The translations under genes and the position numbers were made by a program. A model generated the notes under the pieces. The model made no database searches and was not told where the DNA came from. It was given only the letters and a program-made list of their open reading frames with translations. From NCBI RefSeq assembly GCF_025370875.1, contig NZ_JAMXFD010000004.1:310455-360671 (forward strand): 50,217 bases of DNA. The letters run 5' to 3'. Below, piece by piece: positions 16,603-26,518 of the stretch; the first letter of the stretch is position 1, and the number at the start of each line of letters is the position of its first letter. This stretch comes from Laspinema palackyanum D2c. GTDB lineage: Bacteria; Cyanobacteriota; Cyanobacteriia; Cyanobacteriales; Laspinemataceae.

Positions 16603-17386
16603 GGGCCTTTTGAAAACAACTTGAGGAAGACATCAGGATGCAGGGGAAAAATTCATCCCTCATCCTGATCCAGCATTTTGAGCCCGATTTCTGCTCTAGT
16701 CATCCGATTTCCTGACATCCTTTTTCATCCCCCATCCCCTATCCCTCCCCCTTCATCCCCCTATCCCTCCCCTTCATCCTGCCGGGTTCCTCCTTCCATC
16801 TGGATCATTCCCCCTTCCCCCTAAGTGAATATGCCACAATCAAATTGTCCTGGCTTTGCGGCTTGAGCAATCAAGAGGGCTCCTTCGTCGAGAGTAGCGA
16901 TTCTGAACCAGTCGCTCTCCGGAAAAGGGGCATCATCCCTAACATCTTTAGGCCCAAATTAAAGACAACAGAGCAAGATGCTCCCGACTGCTCATGGGAA
17001 GATGCTTCCCCGGACAAAAACTTGTCCCCTTCTGACCCGAAGCCGGATCTCAAAGAATGATTCGCGAGTTCCTGGCGCTAAAACTGGAGAGTGAAGCAGT
17101 TTTAGCTCAGTTCAGACCGTCTGTTCAACCCTAGTACCGACCGATAACATGAGTTAAGGGGGTATCACTCCCGCCAGGGAAGGGGTACCTAACCCAAAAA
17201 TACTATGGGTACAGGGTAAAACCTTTGAGGCGGTAATTGTCCCGTGGAAAGTGCATCTCAAAAGCACCCCAGGCAATGTCACCCCCGTGATAGTCATCAT
17301 GAATGCTCACTGGGTTTAAACCCTGGTGATGCTCGTTTCCTCCGAGGTTTAAAAACTCTCGGTTTGCACATTACCAAATTTTTCTT
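16603..17386. other. Intergenic region with a polypyrimidine tract
   Basis: 784 nt. Near 16720-16775 the plus strand is a C/T-rich run with repeated CCCCTATCCCTCCCC units. A hairpin TCACTGGGTTTAAACCCTGGTGA-like stem lies at about 17308-17330 just before the VKOR gene. A 71-codon frame with a TTG start (16845-17060) has no recognisable features. No RNA gene recognised. Confidence 0.5.
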
Positions 17387-18355
17387 ATGAGACGCCGACG
17401 TTCTACTCCGTGGATTTACCGCTGGTCGCGTTATATCATCGGCGCGATCGCAGTTTTGGGGGCTTTAGAAACCGCTTTTTTGACCGTGGTTGAGTTTACC
17501 GGCTCCGCTGCGGCAGTTTGTCCCACCACCGGCTGCCAAATTGTCTTAGAAAGCGAATATGCCAAAATCTTTGGGTTGCCCTTAACCCTCTTTGGGTTTT
17601 TAGGTTATACCACAATGGCGATTTTGGCCTTTGCTCCCCTCTTGGTCAAAGAAGAGACCCAAAAAGATTTGAAGTCGCAGGTAGACAACACAACCTGGTT
17701 GCTGATGTTTGCGATCGCCTCCTCTATGGTTGTGTTTAGTCTATACCTGACTTATGTCATGTTTTTTACCCTGCAAGCGGTCTGTCCTTATTGTCTGGTT
17801 TCGGCAGTATTTTCAGTCTTGCTGTTTGTCTTAACCATTATTGGGCGAGATTGGCCCGATCGCGGTCAACTGTTCTTTATCGGCATTATTGTCGGCATGA
17901 TTACCCTGATTGGAGCCTTGGGGGTCTATGCCAGTGTCAATAACCCAGGGACCACAGTTTCCGCAGACAACTCGATCGTTCAGCGTCCGGCTGGACGCCC
18001 TCCCTCCAATGCAGGCTGGCCGATTTCCACCTCATCCGGTGAATCTGAAATCGCCTTAGCTCAACATCTCACTGCCGTAGGGGCGAAAGATTATAGTGCC
18101 TATTGGTGTCCTTTCTGTCATGAACAAAAGGAACTGTTTGGAAAACAAGCGATGAGTGAGATTGACTACGTTGAATGCGATCCCGCAGGCCAAAATCCCC
18201 GGCCTCAACTCTGCCGAGAGGCTCAAATTCAGGGATATCCCACATGGATCATTAACGGGGAACAGTATTCCGGGGTGCGATCGCTCTCGGAATTAGCGGA
18301 ATTATCGGGCTATCAAGGGCCAACTAACTTTAAAAATGTCTCACCGGGTTCCTAA
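17387..18355 (+). CDS. VKOR-thioredoxin fusion, disulfide-forming oxidoreductase
   Basis: A 322-residue fusion of a vitamin K epoxide reductase-like membrane domain and a thioredoxin-like domain, the cyanobacterial counterpart of DsbB-DsbA. The VKOR part has four to five membrane segments, with C45/C50 in CPTTGC and the active pair C133-PY-C136. The C-terminal domain has the redox motif WCPFC (C241, C244) and a cis-proline-type GYPTWIING. It oxidises cysteines of exported and lumenal proteins using quinone; in plants and cyanobacteria it supports photosystem II assembly. It stands alone on its strand. All redox cysteines are present. Confidence 0.95.
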   Translation: MRRRRSTPWIYRWSRYIIGAIAVLGALETAFLTVVEFTGSAAAVCPTTGCQIVLESEYAKIFGLPLTLFGFLGYTTMAILAFAPLLVKEETQKDLKSQVDNTTWLLMFAIASSMVVFSLYLTYVMFFTLQAVCPYCLVSAVFSVLLFVLTIIGRDWPDRGQLFFIGIIVGMITLIGALGVYASVNNPGTTVSADNSIVQRPAGRPPSNAGWPISTSSGESEIALAQHLTAVGAKDYSAYWCPFCHEQKELFGKQAMSEIDYVECDPAGQNPRPQLCREAQIQGYPTWIINGEQYSGVRSLSELAELSGYQGPTNFKNVSPGS

Positions 18356-18478
18356 CCCACCCTGAACCCCTGGATCCGAGAAATTCCCAATGCGGTTTGA
18401 GGCTGGACTCGCACTGGGAAAGTCCGGATCCCAGTCCTCCTTCTGAGCAGATTAAATTCCATCAAAAGCCGGTATTTC

Positions 18479-20725
18479 ATGAAAATTCAGCCCCTTAAAG
18501 GTCCAAAACTACTCTGGAGTTCCCTGCGGCAACGGTGGCAACATAGACTTCCCGACTGGAGTGGGAGCATCTGGCTTCCCTTTAAGGCTGTTGTCGGTGT
18601 AGCTGGCTTCCTGTTGGTTCTGCGCTCTACGGGACTGTTGCAGTCTCTGGAATGGGCCGCTTATGACCAGATGTTTCGGTGGCGTCCCCCGGAACCCCCG
18701 GATGAGCGCATCCTGATTGTGGGAATTGATGAAACGGATATCCGGGAATTCCAAACCTGGCCGATTTCCGATCGCCTCTTAGCCGAACTGTTGCAAAAAC
18801 TGGATAGCTACTCTCCCCGGGCGATCGGTCTGGATCTCTATCGAGATATTCCCGTGGAACCGGGTCATGCTGAGTTACAACAGGTGTTTGCTACCACCCC
18901 GAATCTAATTGGCATTGAAGAGGTCCCCATCGCCACCAACCTAGTTGGGGTCCGTCCTCCCAAAGTCTTGGCCGAATTGGATGCGGTGGGATTTAACAAT
19001 GTGGCGATCGATTCCGATGGCAAACTCCGTCGTAATCTGCTTTATCTATGGAGTGACGAGAAATCCTACCAAAGTTTTGCCTTAAAGCTCGCCTTGCTCT
19101 ATCTGGAAGCCGAAGGGATTAAACTTCAACCCTCACCTGAGCATCCCAAGCATTTCCAACTGGGTCCCCGAACCTTTCCCTGGTTTGAACCCAATAATGG
19201 ACCCTATATCCGCCAAGATAATGGCGGATATCAAGTGCTGGCTAATTTTCATGTGGGGTCCCCGGGTCAGTCTCAACTGGTTCCTTATCGTGAGGTGTCC
19301 ATGAGGCAGGTTTTACAGGGGGAGGTCCCGGCAGATTGGGTACGCGATCGCGTGGTCTTGATCGGTTCGACGGCGACGAGTCTCAATGATTTTTTCTACA
19401 CCCCCAATAGTGCCGTATTGTTCCAGGCCCCTAAAAAAGTTTTTGGGGTCCAGCTTCATGCCAATTTTGTCAGCCAAATCCTCAGTGCAGCCTTAGATGA
19501 CCGTCCTCCCTCAATTTTGTTCTGGTCTGAACCCATTGAATGGCTGTGGATTGTGCTGTGGGCGATCGCCGGTGCCCTCATTAGTTCCACCTGGCGATCG
19601 CCGGTTCGCCTTACTGGCACCATCCTCCTGGCTTCCGTCACCCTGTTCGGGACCGCAACGGTTCTCTTTTTCATGGGCTGGTGGGTCCCCTTAATTCCTC
19701 CCCTCTTAACCCTCTTATGTTCGGCGGGGTTGCTCACCTCTTATATTGCTTATCATGAAGAAAAATTAAAACGCTCTTTTGCTGAATCCAAAGACTTTTT
19801 AGACCAAATTATCAATACTATCCCCGACCCCATCTTTGTGAAGGATCAAAACCATCGCTGGATTGTCTTAAATCAAGCCTATTGTCAACTCATTGGCTAT
19901 CCTTTACAAGGGGTTCTCGAAAAATCCGATTATGAAATTTTTTCCACCGATGAAGCCAATCTTTTTTGGCAAGAAGATGAATGGGTCTTGACCACAGGTT
20001 TACCTCATGAAAATGAAGCCAAGTTAACCGATGCCACAGGAAGCATACATTATATTGCAACAAAACGGTCTTTGCATAAAGATTCAGCGGGTAATGTCTT
20101 CTTGGTTGGGGTGATTCGAGATATCACTGAACGCAAAAAAATGGAAGAAGAACTCAAACGAACCGCCTCAGAGTTAGCTCAGTCTTATCAAGAATTAAAA
20201 GTTTCAGAAGACCGATTACGCCACCAAGCCTATCATGATACCCTGACCAATCTTCCCAACCGAAAGTTATTTTCAGACCGGCTGAATCAAGCCTTAGAAT
20301 GGGCGGCGATTAATAACCAAATGCTTGCGGTTTTGTTTATTGATTTAGATGGATTTAAACAAATCAATGATACCCTCGGACATGACAGCGGCGACCTATT
20401 ATTAAAAGAAGTGGCCAGACGACTGAGCGCCTGTCTGCGGGGGAGTGACACGGTGGCACGTCTGGGGGGAGATGAGTTTACCGTGATTTTACCGGCCATT
20501 CCTCGCCCGCAAGATGTGGCAAGTGTGGCACAGAAAATTATGACGACCTTAGGGGAGCCTGTGGCGATCGCCCAAAACTCGATTCAGGTCACCGCTAGTA
20601 TCGGAATTAGCTTGTACCCCTTGAATGGGGAAGATGCAGATACCTTAATTAAGCTTGCAGATGCGGCAATGTACCGTTCTAAAGAACTCGGTAAAAATCA
20701 ATATGAATTTTATGAAGTTTCCTAA
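18479..20725 (+). CDS. CHASE2-PAS-GGDEF diguanylate cyclase
   Basis: A 748-residue sensor. One membrane segment (about 36-54) leads into an extracytoplasmic CHASE2 domain (ERILIVGIDETDIRE), followed by three membrane helices at about 350-425, a PAS domain from about 439 (IINTIPDPIFVKDQNHRW), and a short coiled linker. The C-terminal GGDEF domain has the motif at about 663-667. The inhibitory RxxD (RGSD) lies five residues before it, so the enzyme should make cyclic di-GMP with product feedback. There is no EAL domain. Ligand of CHASE2 unknown. Confidence 0.94.
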   Translation: MKIQPLKGPKLLWSSLRQRWQHRLPDWSGSIWLPFKAVVGVAGFLLVLRSTGLLQSLEWAAYDQMFRWRPPEPPDERILIVGIDETDIREFQTWPISDRLLAELLQKLDSYSPRAIGLDLYRDIPVEPGHAELQQVFATTPNLIGIEEVPIATNLVGVRPPKVLAELDAVGFNNVAIDSDGKLRRNLLYLWSDEKSYQSFALKLALLYLEAEGIKLQPSPEHPKHFQLGPRTFPWFEPNNGPYIRQDNGGYQVLANFHVGSPGQSQLVPYREVSMRQVLQGEVPADWVRDRVVLIGSTATSLNDFFYTPNSAVLFQAPKKVFGVQLHANFVSQILSAALDDRPPSILFWSEPIEWLWIVLWAIAGALISSTWRSPVRLTGTILLASVTLFGTATVLFFMGWWVPLIPPLLTLLCSAGLLTSYIAYHEEKLKRSFAESKDFLDQIINTIPDPIFVKDQNHRWIVLNQAYCQLIGYPLQGVLEKSDYEIFSTDEANLFWQEDEWVLTTGLPHENEAKLTDATGSIHYIATKRSLHKDSAGNVFLVGVIRDITERKKMEEELKRTASELAQSYQELKVSEDRLRHQAYHDTLTNLPNRKLFSDRLNQALEWAAINNQMLAVLFIDLDGFKQINDTLGHDSGDLLLKEVARRLSACLRGSDTVARLGGDEFTVILPAIPRPQDVASVAQKIMTTLGEPVAIAQNSIQVTASIGISLYPLNGEDADTLIKLADAAMYRSKELGKNQYEFYEVS

Positions 20726-21196
20726 ACTTCAGGACCGGGGAAGATGAAGGAGCCGGGAGCCAGGAGATCGAGGAGTTCTCTGTAAATCCACATCGGCTTA
20801 ATTTCGCCACCCCAGACCCGCAATTAAACGGGGGGGATATTCGGATTGTTTATGGAAAATATTAATCTATGTTAAGAATTAAATCAATCAATACATAAAC
20901 AGAATTGTCAAGGTTACTAGACATTTTAGAAAACAGCGATCCATTCACCACAGCCGAGTAAGAGTAAATACGGATAACCCTGAACCTGTGCCGAGTTCAA
21001 CTTTGGTGAATTTCATTGAAATTCGAGGTTTTCCGCGACACAGCAGGATATCACCCCTCAAAAACTTCCTCGGTAAATCCACGATACGGACCCCAACAAA
21101 AATTTTCAGGTACTGGACAAATCCGTGAATCTACTGATAAACTAAATCAACAGGGGACATCTACTAGGAAGGTTATTATATGGGGTCAAGGGTGTT
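20726..21196. other. Intergenic region
   Basis: 471 nt with no gene I trust. A perfect GAATTTCA-t-TGAAATTC inverted repeat lies near 21008-21024. The rest is A/T-rich and shows no clear promoter. Confidence 0.5.
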
Positions 21197-21421
21197 ATGT
21201 TTACGTTCCTTCGGTCTACTACAATCACTCTATTTTCAATCAGCAGCTTACTAGGGACCGCCCTAGTCGTGACGAGCTTGCAAAGAAGTTTGAGTCCCGA
21301 ATCGCTCCGGAATACAACCGGCTCGAATCCGGAGATTTCCATTGCCGAATATGAACCGCCAAGACCGGGTAACGGCAAGCCCCAGGGTGAAACACCTGGA
21401 GCCGGAACCCGCTACATTTAG
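21197..21421 (+). CDS. Small putative exported protein
   Basis: A 74-residue frame with a hydrophobic N-terminus (FLRSTTITLFSISSLLGTALVV) resembling a signal peptide or anchor, then a short Pro/Gly-rich tail (YEPPRPGNGKPQGETPGAGTR). The tail resembles the motif that opens DUF928-type cyanobacterial exported proteins, but the rest of that domain is missing, so this may be a small conserved peptide or a truncated copy. It converges with nadB. Confidence 0.4.
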   Translation: MFTFLRSTTITLFSISSLLGTALVVTSLQRSLSPESLRNTTGSNPEISIAEYEPPRPGNGKPQGETPGAGTRYI

Positions 21422-21569
21422 TTCTAAGACTTGCCCTCAAGATTTTAGGGATAAACCCTCCCGTTGCTTTACAATCTGGGCTACTCCTGACGCTTCATCT
21501 TATATTTATAGGAGAGCCAAACCTACGACTCTTTGAAAGAAATAGCTATCGCGAGAAAGGGCAGAATAA

Positions 21570-23327
21570 TCACAAGGGAACCCTGCGCCAGGATTGGTTC
21601 TGAACCACCGTATGAGCTTGCCAATTAGGATCCGTATGGGGATAATCTAACCGATAGTGACCGCCACGACTTTCGGTCCGAAACATGGCACTGGTAAGAA
21701 TCAAGTACGCAGCATCCAGTAAATTGCGGGTTTCCGACCATTGCACGAGTAGTTCATTGGCATTGGGGATAGAAAAAGAGACTCTATGAACCCCCACCGG
21801 ATTTAATAAATATTGAGAAATAGGAAGGGCGGCAAATTCAGCTTGCCAAATGTTAATTTGCCGGATCGCCAATTCTAAAGCCGCTTGTCCGCGCACAATT
21901 CCCGCACTTTGCCAAACCAGCAACGGTAGCGATCGCCGCAGTTCTTGAATATAAGCCTGCTGTGCCGCTAAATCGGCTCCCAAGCGACTACTCTCTACAG
22001 TGACTGTCTCGGGGGGTCCCGAGGCTTCCGGATGTGGCTCAATTTCAATCGCCCCTAACTGAGCACCAAATACGAGACATTCCAGCAGAGAATTACTCGC
22101 TAACCGATTGGCACCATGCACTCCGGTATTACTCGTTTCCCCCACCGCATACAAACCGGGAATCGAGGTCCGTCCGTACAAATCCGTCTGAATCCCGCCC
22201 ATCCAATAATGGGCCGCCGGTGCCACGGGAATGGGTTCCTTAAACAAATCCACTCCCCAAGTTTGACAAACCTGGATAATATTGGGAAAGCGATGGCGAA
22301 TCGTTTCATCGGGAATCGATCGCAAATCCAGCCAAACGCATCCCGGGCTCGGATCAGTTCCCCAATTCTGGAGATGCATAAAAATTGAACGGCTGACCAC
22401 ATCTCGCGGTGCCAGTTCTCCGGCGGGATGGTAATCAAACATGAAGCGATATCCGCGATCGTCCAGCAAATGAGCGCCCTCACCCCGGACCGCCTCACTG
22501 ATTAAAAATCTGGGGGCCTCTGCTTTGGTGAGAGCGGTGGGATGAAACTGAAAAAATTCTAAATCTCTTAACAGGGCTCCGGCACGCCATGCCATTGCTA
22601 CCCCATCCCCGGTACTCACGGAGGGATTAGTCGTTTGAGCGAAGACTTGACCGCCGCCGCCCGTGGCGAGAACTACAGCACCGGCACGGACCCAATAGAT
22701 CTGACCTTGATAGACCAAGCGCACCCCTTGACAGCGTTCGGTCTCTGGGTCCATCCACAGATTCAACACCACGGCATTTTCGATCGCCTGAATATGGGGA
22801 CAGCTCAAGACGCGACTGCTCAAGACGCTGACAATGGCTCGACCCGTGGTATCTGCCGCATGAAGCACTCGGCGATGGGAGTGAGCTGCTTCTAGGGTTA
22901 AGGCTAGGGTGCCTTGATTGTCTCGGTCAAAGGCCACTCCCAGTTTTAGCAAGTTTTGCACACAGTCCGGTGCTTGTTCGGCGAGAAACTTCACCGCCTC
23001 CAGATCACATAACCCAGCACCGGCTTCGAGGGTATCTTGAATATGGAACTTGGGGGAATCATCGGAGGCGATCGCAGCGGCTATACCCCCTTGCGCCCAA
23101 TCGCTTGCAGACACCGGCAAGCTATCTTTGGCAATCAAACCCACGCGGTAAGTATTGGGGATGCACAAGGCTGAATACAAACCCGCAGCACCTGCACCGA
23201 CGACCAATACATCAAAAGCGGTGGGTATGCTCTGATTGAGACCGGGATCAAACTGTGACGGATTGCTCAATGAAAAATCGCCCCTTGTCAAGTAGTTGAG
23301 CCGATTATATAGGCCAGGGTAAATCAT
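21570..23327 (-). CDS. nadB: L-aspartate oxidase
   Basis: A 585-residue flavoprotein of NAD synthesis that oxidises L-aspartate to iminoaspartate for NadA. The FAD-binding motif is VLVVGAGAAGLYSAL (starting about residue 39), the second flavin segment is VVLATGGGGQVFAQTTNPS, and the succinate dehydrogenase/fumarate reductase-type active region contains EFFQFHPTAL and APAAHYWMGGIQTD. The C-terminal helical domain is complete. The ~35 residues before the flavin motif are not conserved, so a later start is possible. Monocistronic by position. Confidence 0.95.
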   Translation of the reverse strand: MIYPGLYNRLNYLTRGDFSLSNPSQFDPGLNQSIPTAFDVLVVGAGAAGLYSALCIPNTYRVGLIAKDSLPVSASDWAQGGIAAAIASDDSPKFHIQDTLEAGAGLCDLEAVKFLAEQAPDCVQNLLKLGVAFDRDNQGTLALTLEAAHSHRRVLHAADTTGRAIVSVLSSRVLSCPHIQAIENAVVLNLWMDPETERCQGVRLVYQGQIYWVRAGAVVLATGGGGQVFAQTTNPSVSTGDGVAMAWRAGALLRDLEFFQFHPTALTKAEAPRFLISEAVRGEGAHLLDDRGYRFMFDYHPAGELAPRDVVSRSIFMHLQNWGTDPSPGCVWLDLRSIPDETIRHRFPNIIQVCQTWGVDLFKEPIPVAPAAHYWMGGIQTDLYGRTSIPGLYAVGETSNTGVHGANRLASNSLLECLVFGAQLGAIEIEPHPEASGPPETVTVESSRLGADLAAQQAYIQELRRSLPLLVWQSAGIVRGQAALELAIRQINIWQAEFAALPISQYLLNPVGVHRVSFSIPNANELLVQWSETRNLLDAAYLILTSAMFRTESRGGHYRLDYPHTDPNWQAHTVVQNQSWRRVPL

Positions 23328-23511
23328 TATGGAGCATTCGGGTCGCTGTCGCGCCCATCTCTCCCTAACCCTCTGGGGTCTTGCAGCGGGGGAAAAGGGC
23401 CTACAGCCGATCGCTCATCATGATTTAGCAGCCTTATAGAAGCTCTTTATATTACCTTAATTGACAAAGGACGAAATTAACGAGCTCTGTTCTACCGGAA
23501 CAGGACCCGGT

Positions 23512-23940
23512 TTAGTAATAGCCGTTATTGATGCGATCGTCGCCTTCAATTAACGAGACTTCAGGGTCGGTGACGGTAAAATTATCCAGATTGGCTTGTA
23601 GCAATTCTTTTTGGCGATCGCTCAGGCCGGAAATGCTTAAAACATCCTCAATTTTCTCGTAGGGAGCATTTTGGACAATTAACCCGGCTAAGGTCGGATA
23701 CAGCCCCCGATACTGCCGGAAAGCCCGAACGTTGGTGTTATTTAAGTCAATTTTTTCGCCAAACTCCGTCGCCAGCTTCTCATCGACGGGATTGCGATAC
23801 AGGGGTTGGGAGACTAAGAGGGTGGATTGCCAGGAGATCCCGCTCCAGCCCGCAGCGGCTGCATTTTGAGGAAATCCTAACCATCCCAGACAACCCACGA
23901 CTAAGCCGAAGACTGCCACTAGGCGAACCAATCTTTGCAT
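23512..23940 (-). CDS. psbU: Photosystem II extrinsic protein PsbU
   Basis: A 142-residue precursor with a signal peptide ([18 protein letters not shown], cleavage expected after the Ala run at about 27-31), targeting it to the thylakoid lumen. The mature part has helix-hairpin-helix-like repeats ([33 protein letters not shown]) and ends in the conserved INNGYY. PsbU caps the oxygen-evolving complex together with PsbV and PsbO. An AGGAAA sequence precedes the start. This gene is diagnostic for a cyanobacterium. Confidence 0.97.
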   Translation of the reverse strand: MQRLVRLVAVFGLVVGCLGWLGFPQNAAAAGWSGISWQSTLLVSQPLYRNPVDEKLATEFGEKIDLNNTNVRAFRQYRGLYPTLAGLIVQNAPYEKIEDVLSISGLSDRQKELLQANLDNFTVTDPEVSLIEGDDRINNGYY

Positions 23941-24164
23941 AACTTTTTTCCTTTGTTTCTCATAAACAGCCTTTTAATAGAGACTACCATTTTACCTACA
24001 GATTTTTTTTGGATTTCTGCTAAATCAGCAGATTTTTTCCCGAGAGGGTCTGTATCCCAAGGGTCGTGATCCCCTGAGAGTCAGGGCAGTGGCTCAACTG
24101 CCCCTAAACAGCCGAGCCTATGCCCCAATGGGCTTGAGTTCGGCTTCGGTTTAACGGGGGAATT

Positions 24165-25157
24165 TTAGGGTTTGGCCGCTTGGGAACGCAAAAAGGCATC
24201 CAGGTTGGCAAAGGAGCAAGCATAGGTGATAGTTGGCTTCTCGTACCCCTTGAGATGGACGCTGTGCTGCTTGAACAAGTCCTCATGTCCAGGGACGGTC
24301 CGACAGTATTTATAGGTGGTTTCACCCAGAGCAATATCTAGGCCAATTTCTTTAGTGGCGGACTCCAAGCGAAAGGCGGCGTTGACGGTATCTCCTAAGG
24401 CGGTGTAGTCTGGGCGATCGCCCGATCCGGTATTGCCGACCATGCCATATCCGGTATTGACTCCGGCCCCTATTCGCAGCGGAAAGGGCAGGGGATAGCG
24501 TTTATTCAGGTCTTCGGTAATTTCATACAAGGAATTGAGGGCCTGAAAGATTCGCAGCATCTCTTCGTCACTGACTTCTTGGGTGCTGTGAAACCAGACT
24601 GCCATCACGGCATCGCCGATATATTTATCCACCCAACTGCCGCGATCGCGAATAATATTCCCTGCACAGCGGAACCAGGTGCCAATCACTTCTGAGAGGA
24701 TTTTCTCATCCAGTTGTTGGGTCAAAACTGTAAAGTTGCGGATATCAACCACCATCACGGAGATTAACCTGCGCACGTGCAAGGCGGCAGTGACGGTAAA
24801 ATCCTTGGCGGTTATGAACTCTTCTGAGTCGTCCCTGATATCAGTTACCGGGCAAAAAAATTCGAGATCGGTTTGTCCGAAAGTCAGGCGATCGCCATTG
24901 TGCAAGATCACGGGGATACTCACGCGGCGGCCATTGACAAAGGAGCCATTACGACTCCCGAGGTCGATCAAATAAAATTCTCCCGTGTCCATGCACTGCA
25001 GCATGGCATGGGCTCGGGACATCCAGCGGTCCCCGATCGCGAAATTATTATCTTCACTTCGTCCAATAGTCCAGCAGTTACCTCCCACTAAGGGGAGATA
25101 GCGGTTCCCTGCGTCAGTTCGCAGTACAAGATGAGGAGTAGGTGGGAGATTTGCCAC
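24165..25157 (-). CDS. FHA-domain adenylate cyclase
   Basis: A 330-residue protein. Residues ~26-100 form an FHA phosphothreonine-binding domain (GRSEDNNF, SRAHAM, GSRNGSFVNG). Residues ~133-300 form a class III nucleotide cyclase: metal-binding D in VVDIRNFT and in GDAVMAVW, and the purine-selecting pair Lys (WVDKYIGD) and Asp (PDYTALGD), consistent with ATP rather than GTP. Soluble, with no membrane segment. The FHA domain implies control by a Ser/Thr kinase; a candidate kinase lies at 27831, but a link is only inference. Confidence 0.93.
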   Translation of the reverse strand: MANLPPTPHLVLRTDAGNRYLPLVGGNCWTIGRSEDNNFAIGDRWMSRAHAMLQCMDTGEFYLIDLGSRNGSFVNGRRVSIPVILHNGDRLTFGQTDLEFFCPVTDIRDDSEEFITAKDFTVTAALHVRRLISVMVVDIRNFTVLTQQLDEKILSEVIGTWFRCAGNIIRDRGSWVDKYIGDAVMAVWFHSTQEVSDEEMLRIFQALNSLYEITEDLNKRYPLPFPLRIGAGVNTGYGMVGNTGSGDRPDYTALGDTVNAAFRLESATKEIGLDIALGETTYKYCRTVPGHEDLFKQHSVHLKGYEKPTITYACSFANLDAFLRSQAAKP

Positions 25158-25380
25158 AGGTTAAGCACCAACGTTATGGATTTGTAACGCTCTTAATTTT
25201 AAAAGGAGTAACCCTAGACTGAAGGTCCAACACCTTTCTCATGGAAAGGTCTGTTGAAAGTAGTGGGTTGTGGGGTGGTCTTGTTGATTTTGAACACATC
25301 CCCCTTCAACGATGCTTACCCCTTTTTAAGTTAGATGCTTAACCCTGTAAGAGGGAAGATTCAAGCTCTAATCCGACTCT

Positions 25381-26109
25381 TCAGGCGGCTAGGGCGGCCA
25401 GCCAAAAGAAGCTGTCTACAACAATTGTACTCAATACGGCTCCCCCGAATGCCCACCATTTTAGCCTAGGAGAGCGTAAGGGTAAACTGCCAACTGCTAG
25501 TAACAGAATTCCGAGTACCGCAGCCCAACCACAGCCCCAGGGGGTGTTGACGAGGGCGATCGCACTCTGAAAAATCGGAATCGCCAGTTCCGGTTCGACT
25601 TGCATCAACTGTCGCCAGTGCGGAATTAAGTTTACTACATAAAAATAAACGTCAGTGACGGTGGTGCCAAATAAGGACCCCAAATAGAACCAGCTACCGA
25701 TCGCCAGTTGGCCGCGCCACAGACACCACAGGGCCACGGGTAGCCCGATCGCCTCTAGGGGTAAGTGCAGCACAGGTTCCCATCGAAACCATCCCCAGTA
25801 GATGGCTCCCGCCAACCAACTGCCGGTAAATCCGATTAATAAATCCCCCCAAATTTGGCTACCCTCGCGCGATCGCAACACTTGTGCCAGCCCTAACCAA
25901 CCCACAGTCATCGCCACCGCCAGTATCGGCAGATGCCGCACTAAGGGGGCTTCAAAGAAGACGGGGACGGATACCAGAAAGGCGGCAGCGGCAAACATCC
26001 GCCACCGTTGAGCGATCCCGATGGGGCTAAACGAAGGATTCAGACTGAGGCTTACAGATTTCACGGCTACTCCAGGGTCGGTGTAAGAAGACCACGATTT
26101 ATTTAACAA
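25381..26109 (-). CDS. DUF3120 membrane protein
   Basis: A 242-residue polytopic membrane protein with about six to seven hydrophobic segments (MFAAAAFLVSVPVFF; LPILAVAMTVGWLGLA; WGCGWAAVLGILLLAVG). It matches my memory of the cyanobacterial DUF3120 family, whose function is unknown. The first ~30 residues are not hydrophobic or obviously conserved, so a later start (for example near FSPIGIAQRWRMF) is possible. Confidence 0.8.
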   Translation of the reverse strand: MLNKSWSSYTDPGVAVKSVSLSLNPSFSPIGIAQRWRMFAAAAFLVSVPVFFEAPLVRHLPILAVAMTVGWLGLAQVLRSREGSQIWGDLLIGFTGSWLAGAIYWGWFRWEPVLHLPLEAIGLPVALWCLWRGQLAIGSWFYLGSLFGTTVTDVYFYVVNLIPHWRQLMQVEPELAIPIFQSAIALVNTPWGCGWAAVLGILLLAVGSLPLRSPRLKWWAFGGAVLSTIVVDSFFWLAALAA

Positions 26110-26518
26110 CTCTTTAATATTCTTTACTTAACTTCATCTTATTTAAGATATCACAAGAAATATCCCCCCCTAGGGGATTTCCCTGCCTAAATTTTAACCG
26201 ATTCCTGAAATTCCGGGGAAAAGAACAGGAAAAACCGGGGCCATCGGTGATGGATGACCCGGGATTTTATAGAATCAATGCAAAATTTGGCGTTCCAGCT
26301 TGTGGCTACATCTTAAATTCTCAATTGAGAATATAATGCGTTTGTTCTGCTCGCTCGGCATTGTCAACAGGGGACAAAACCCTGGGGTAGAGTGGCTTGA
26401 GTGTGATCTCCTCTCCAGGAATCTAGGAAAAAAGAAGATTAAGAACTTCTCCTGGAATAAATCCATCCCCTTTGAAGGTCAAATTTAGATTTACAGACAG
26501 ATAACATCGGAAAAATTC
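26110..26518. other. Intergenic region between DUF3120 gene and uppP
   Basis: 409 nt between divergent genes. It contains a 16-bp perfect palindrome overlapping a TATAAT box (see 26317-26337), and about 180 nt of likely leader before uppP with no convincing open frame. Confidence 0.6.
26317..26337 (+). promoter_or_regulatory. Palindromic operator overlapping a -10 box upstream of uppP
   Basis: ATTCTCAATTGAGAAT (26317-26332) is perfectly palindromic, and its last base starts TATAAT (26332-26337). No good -35 is seen, which is common for activator-dependent promoters. The half-site TGAGAAT resembles Fur-type half-sites but in the opposite arrangement. Confidence 0.5.

Noticed and set aside
16845-17060. 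71-codon plus-strand frame with TTG start
   Set aside because: Weak start, no domain, low-complexity acidic tail; kept only as a note in the intergenic entry.
21315-21335. tRNA-like T-loop (GGCTCGAATCC)
   Set aside because: No acceptor or anticodon stem can be formed around it.
21016-21354. 112-codon plus-strand frame overlapping the small exported protein
   Set aside because: Starts inside an inverted repeat; composition is unlike a protein, and the overlapping 21197 frame has a plausible signal peptide.
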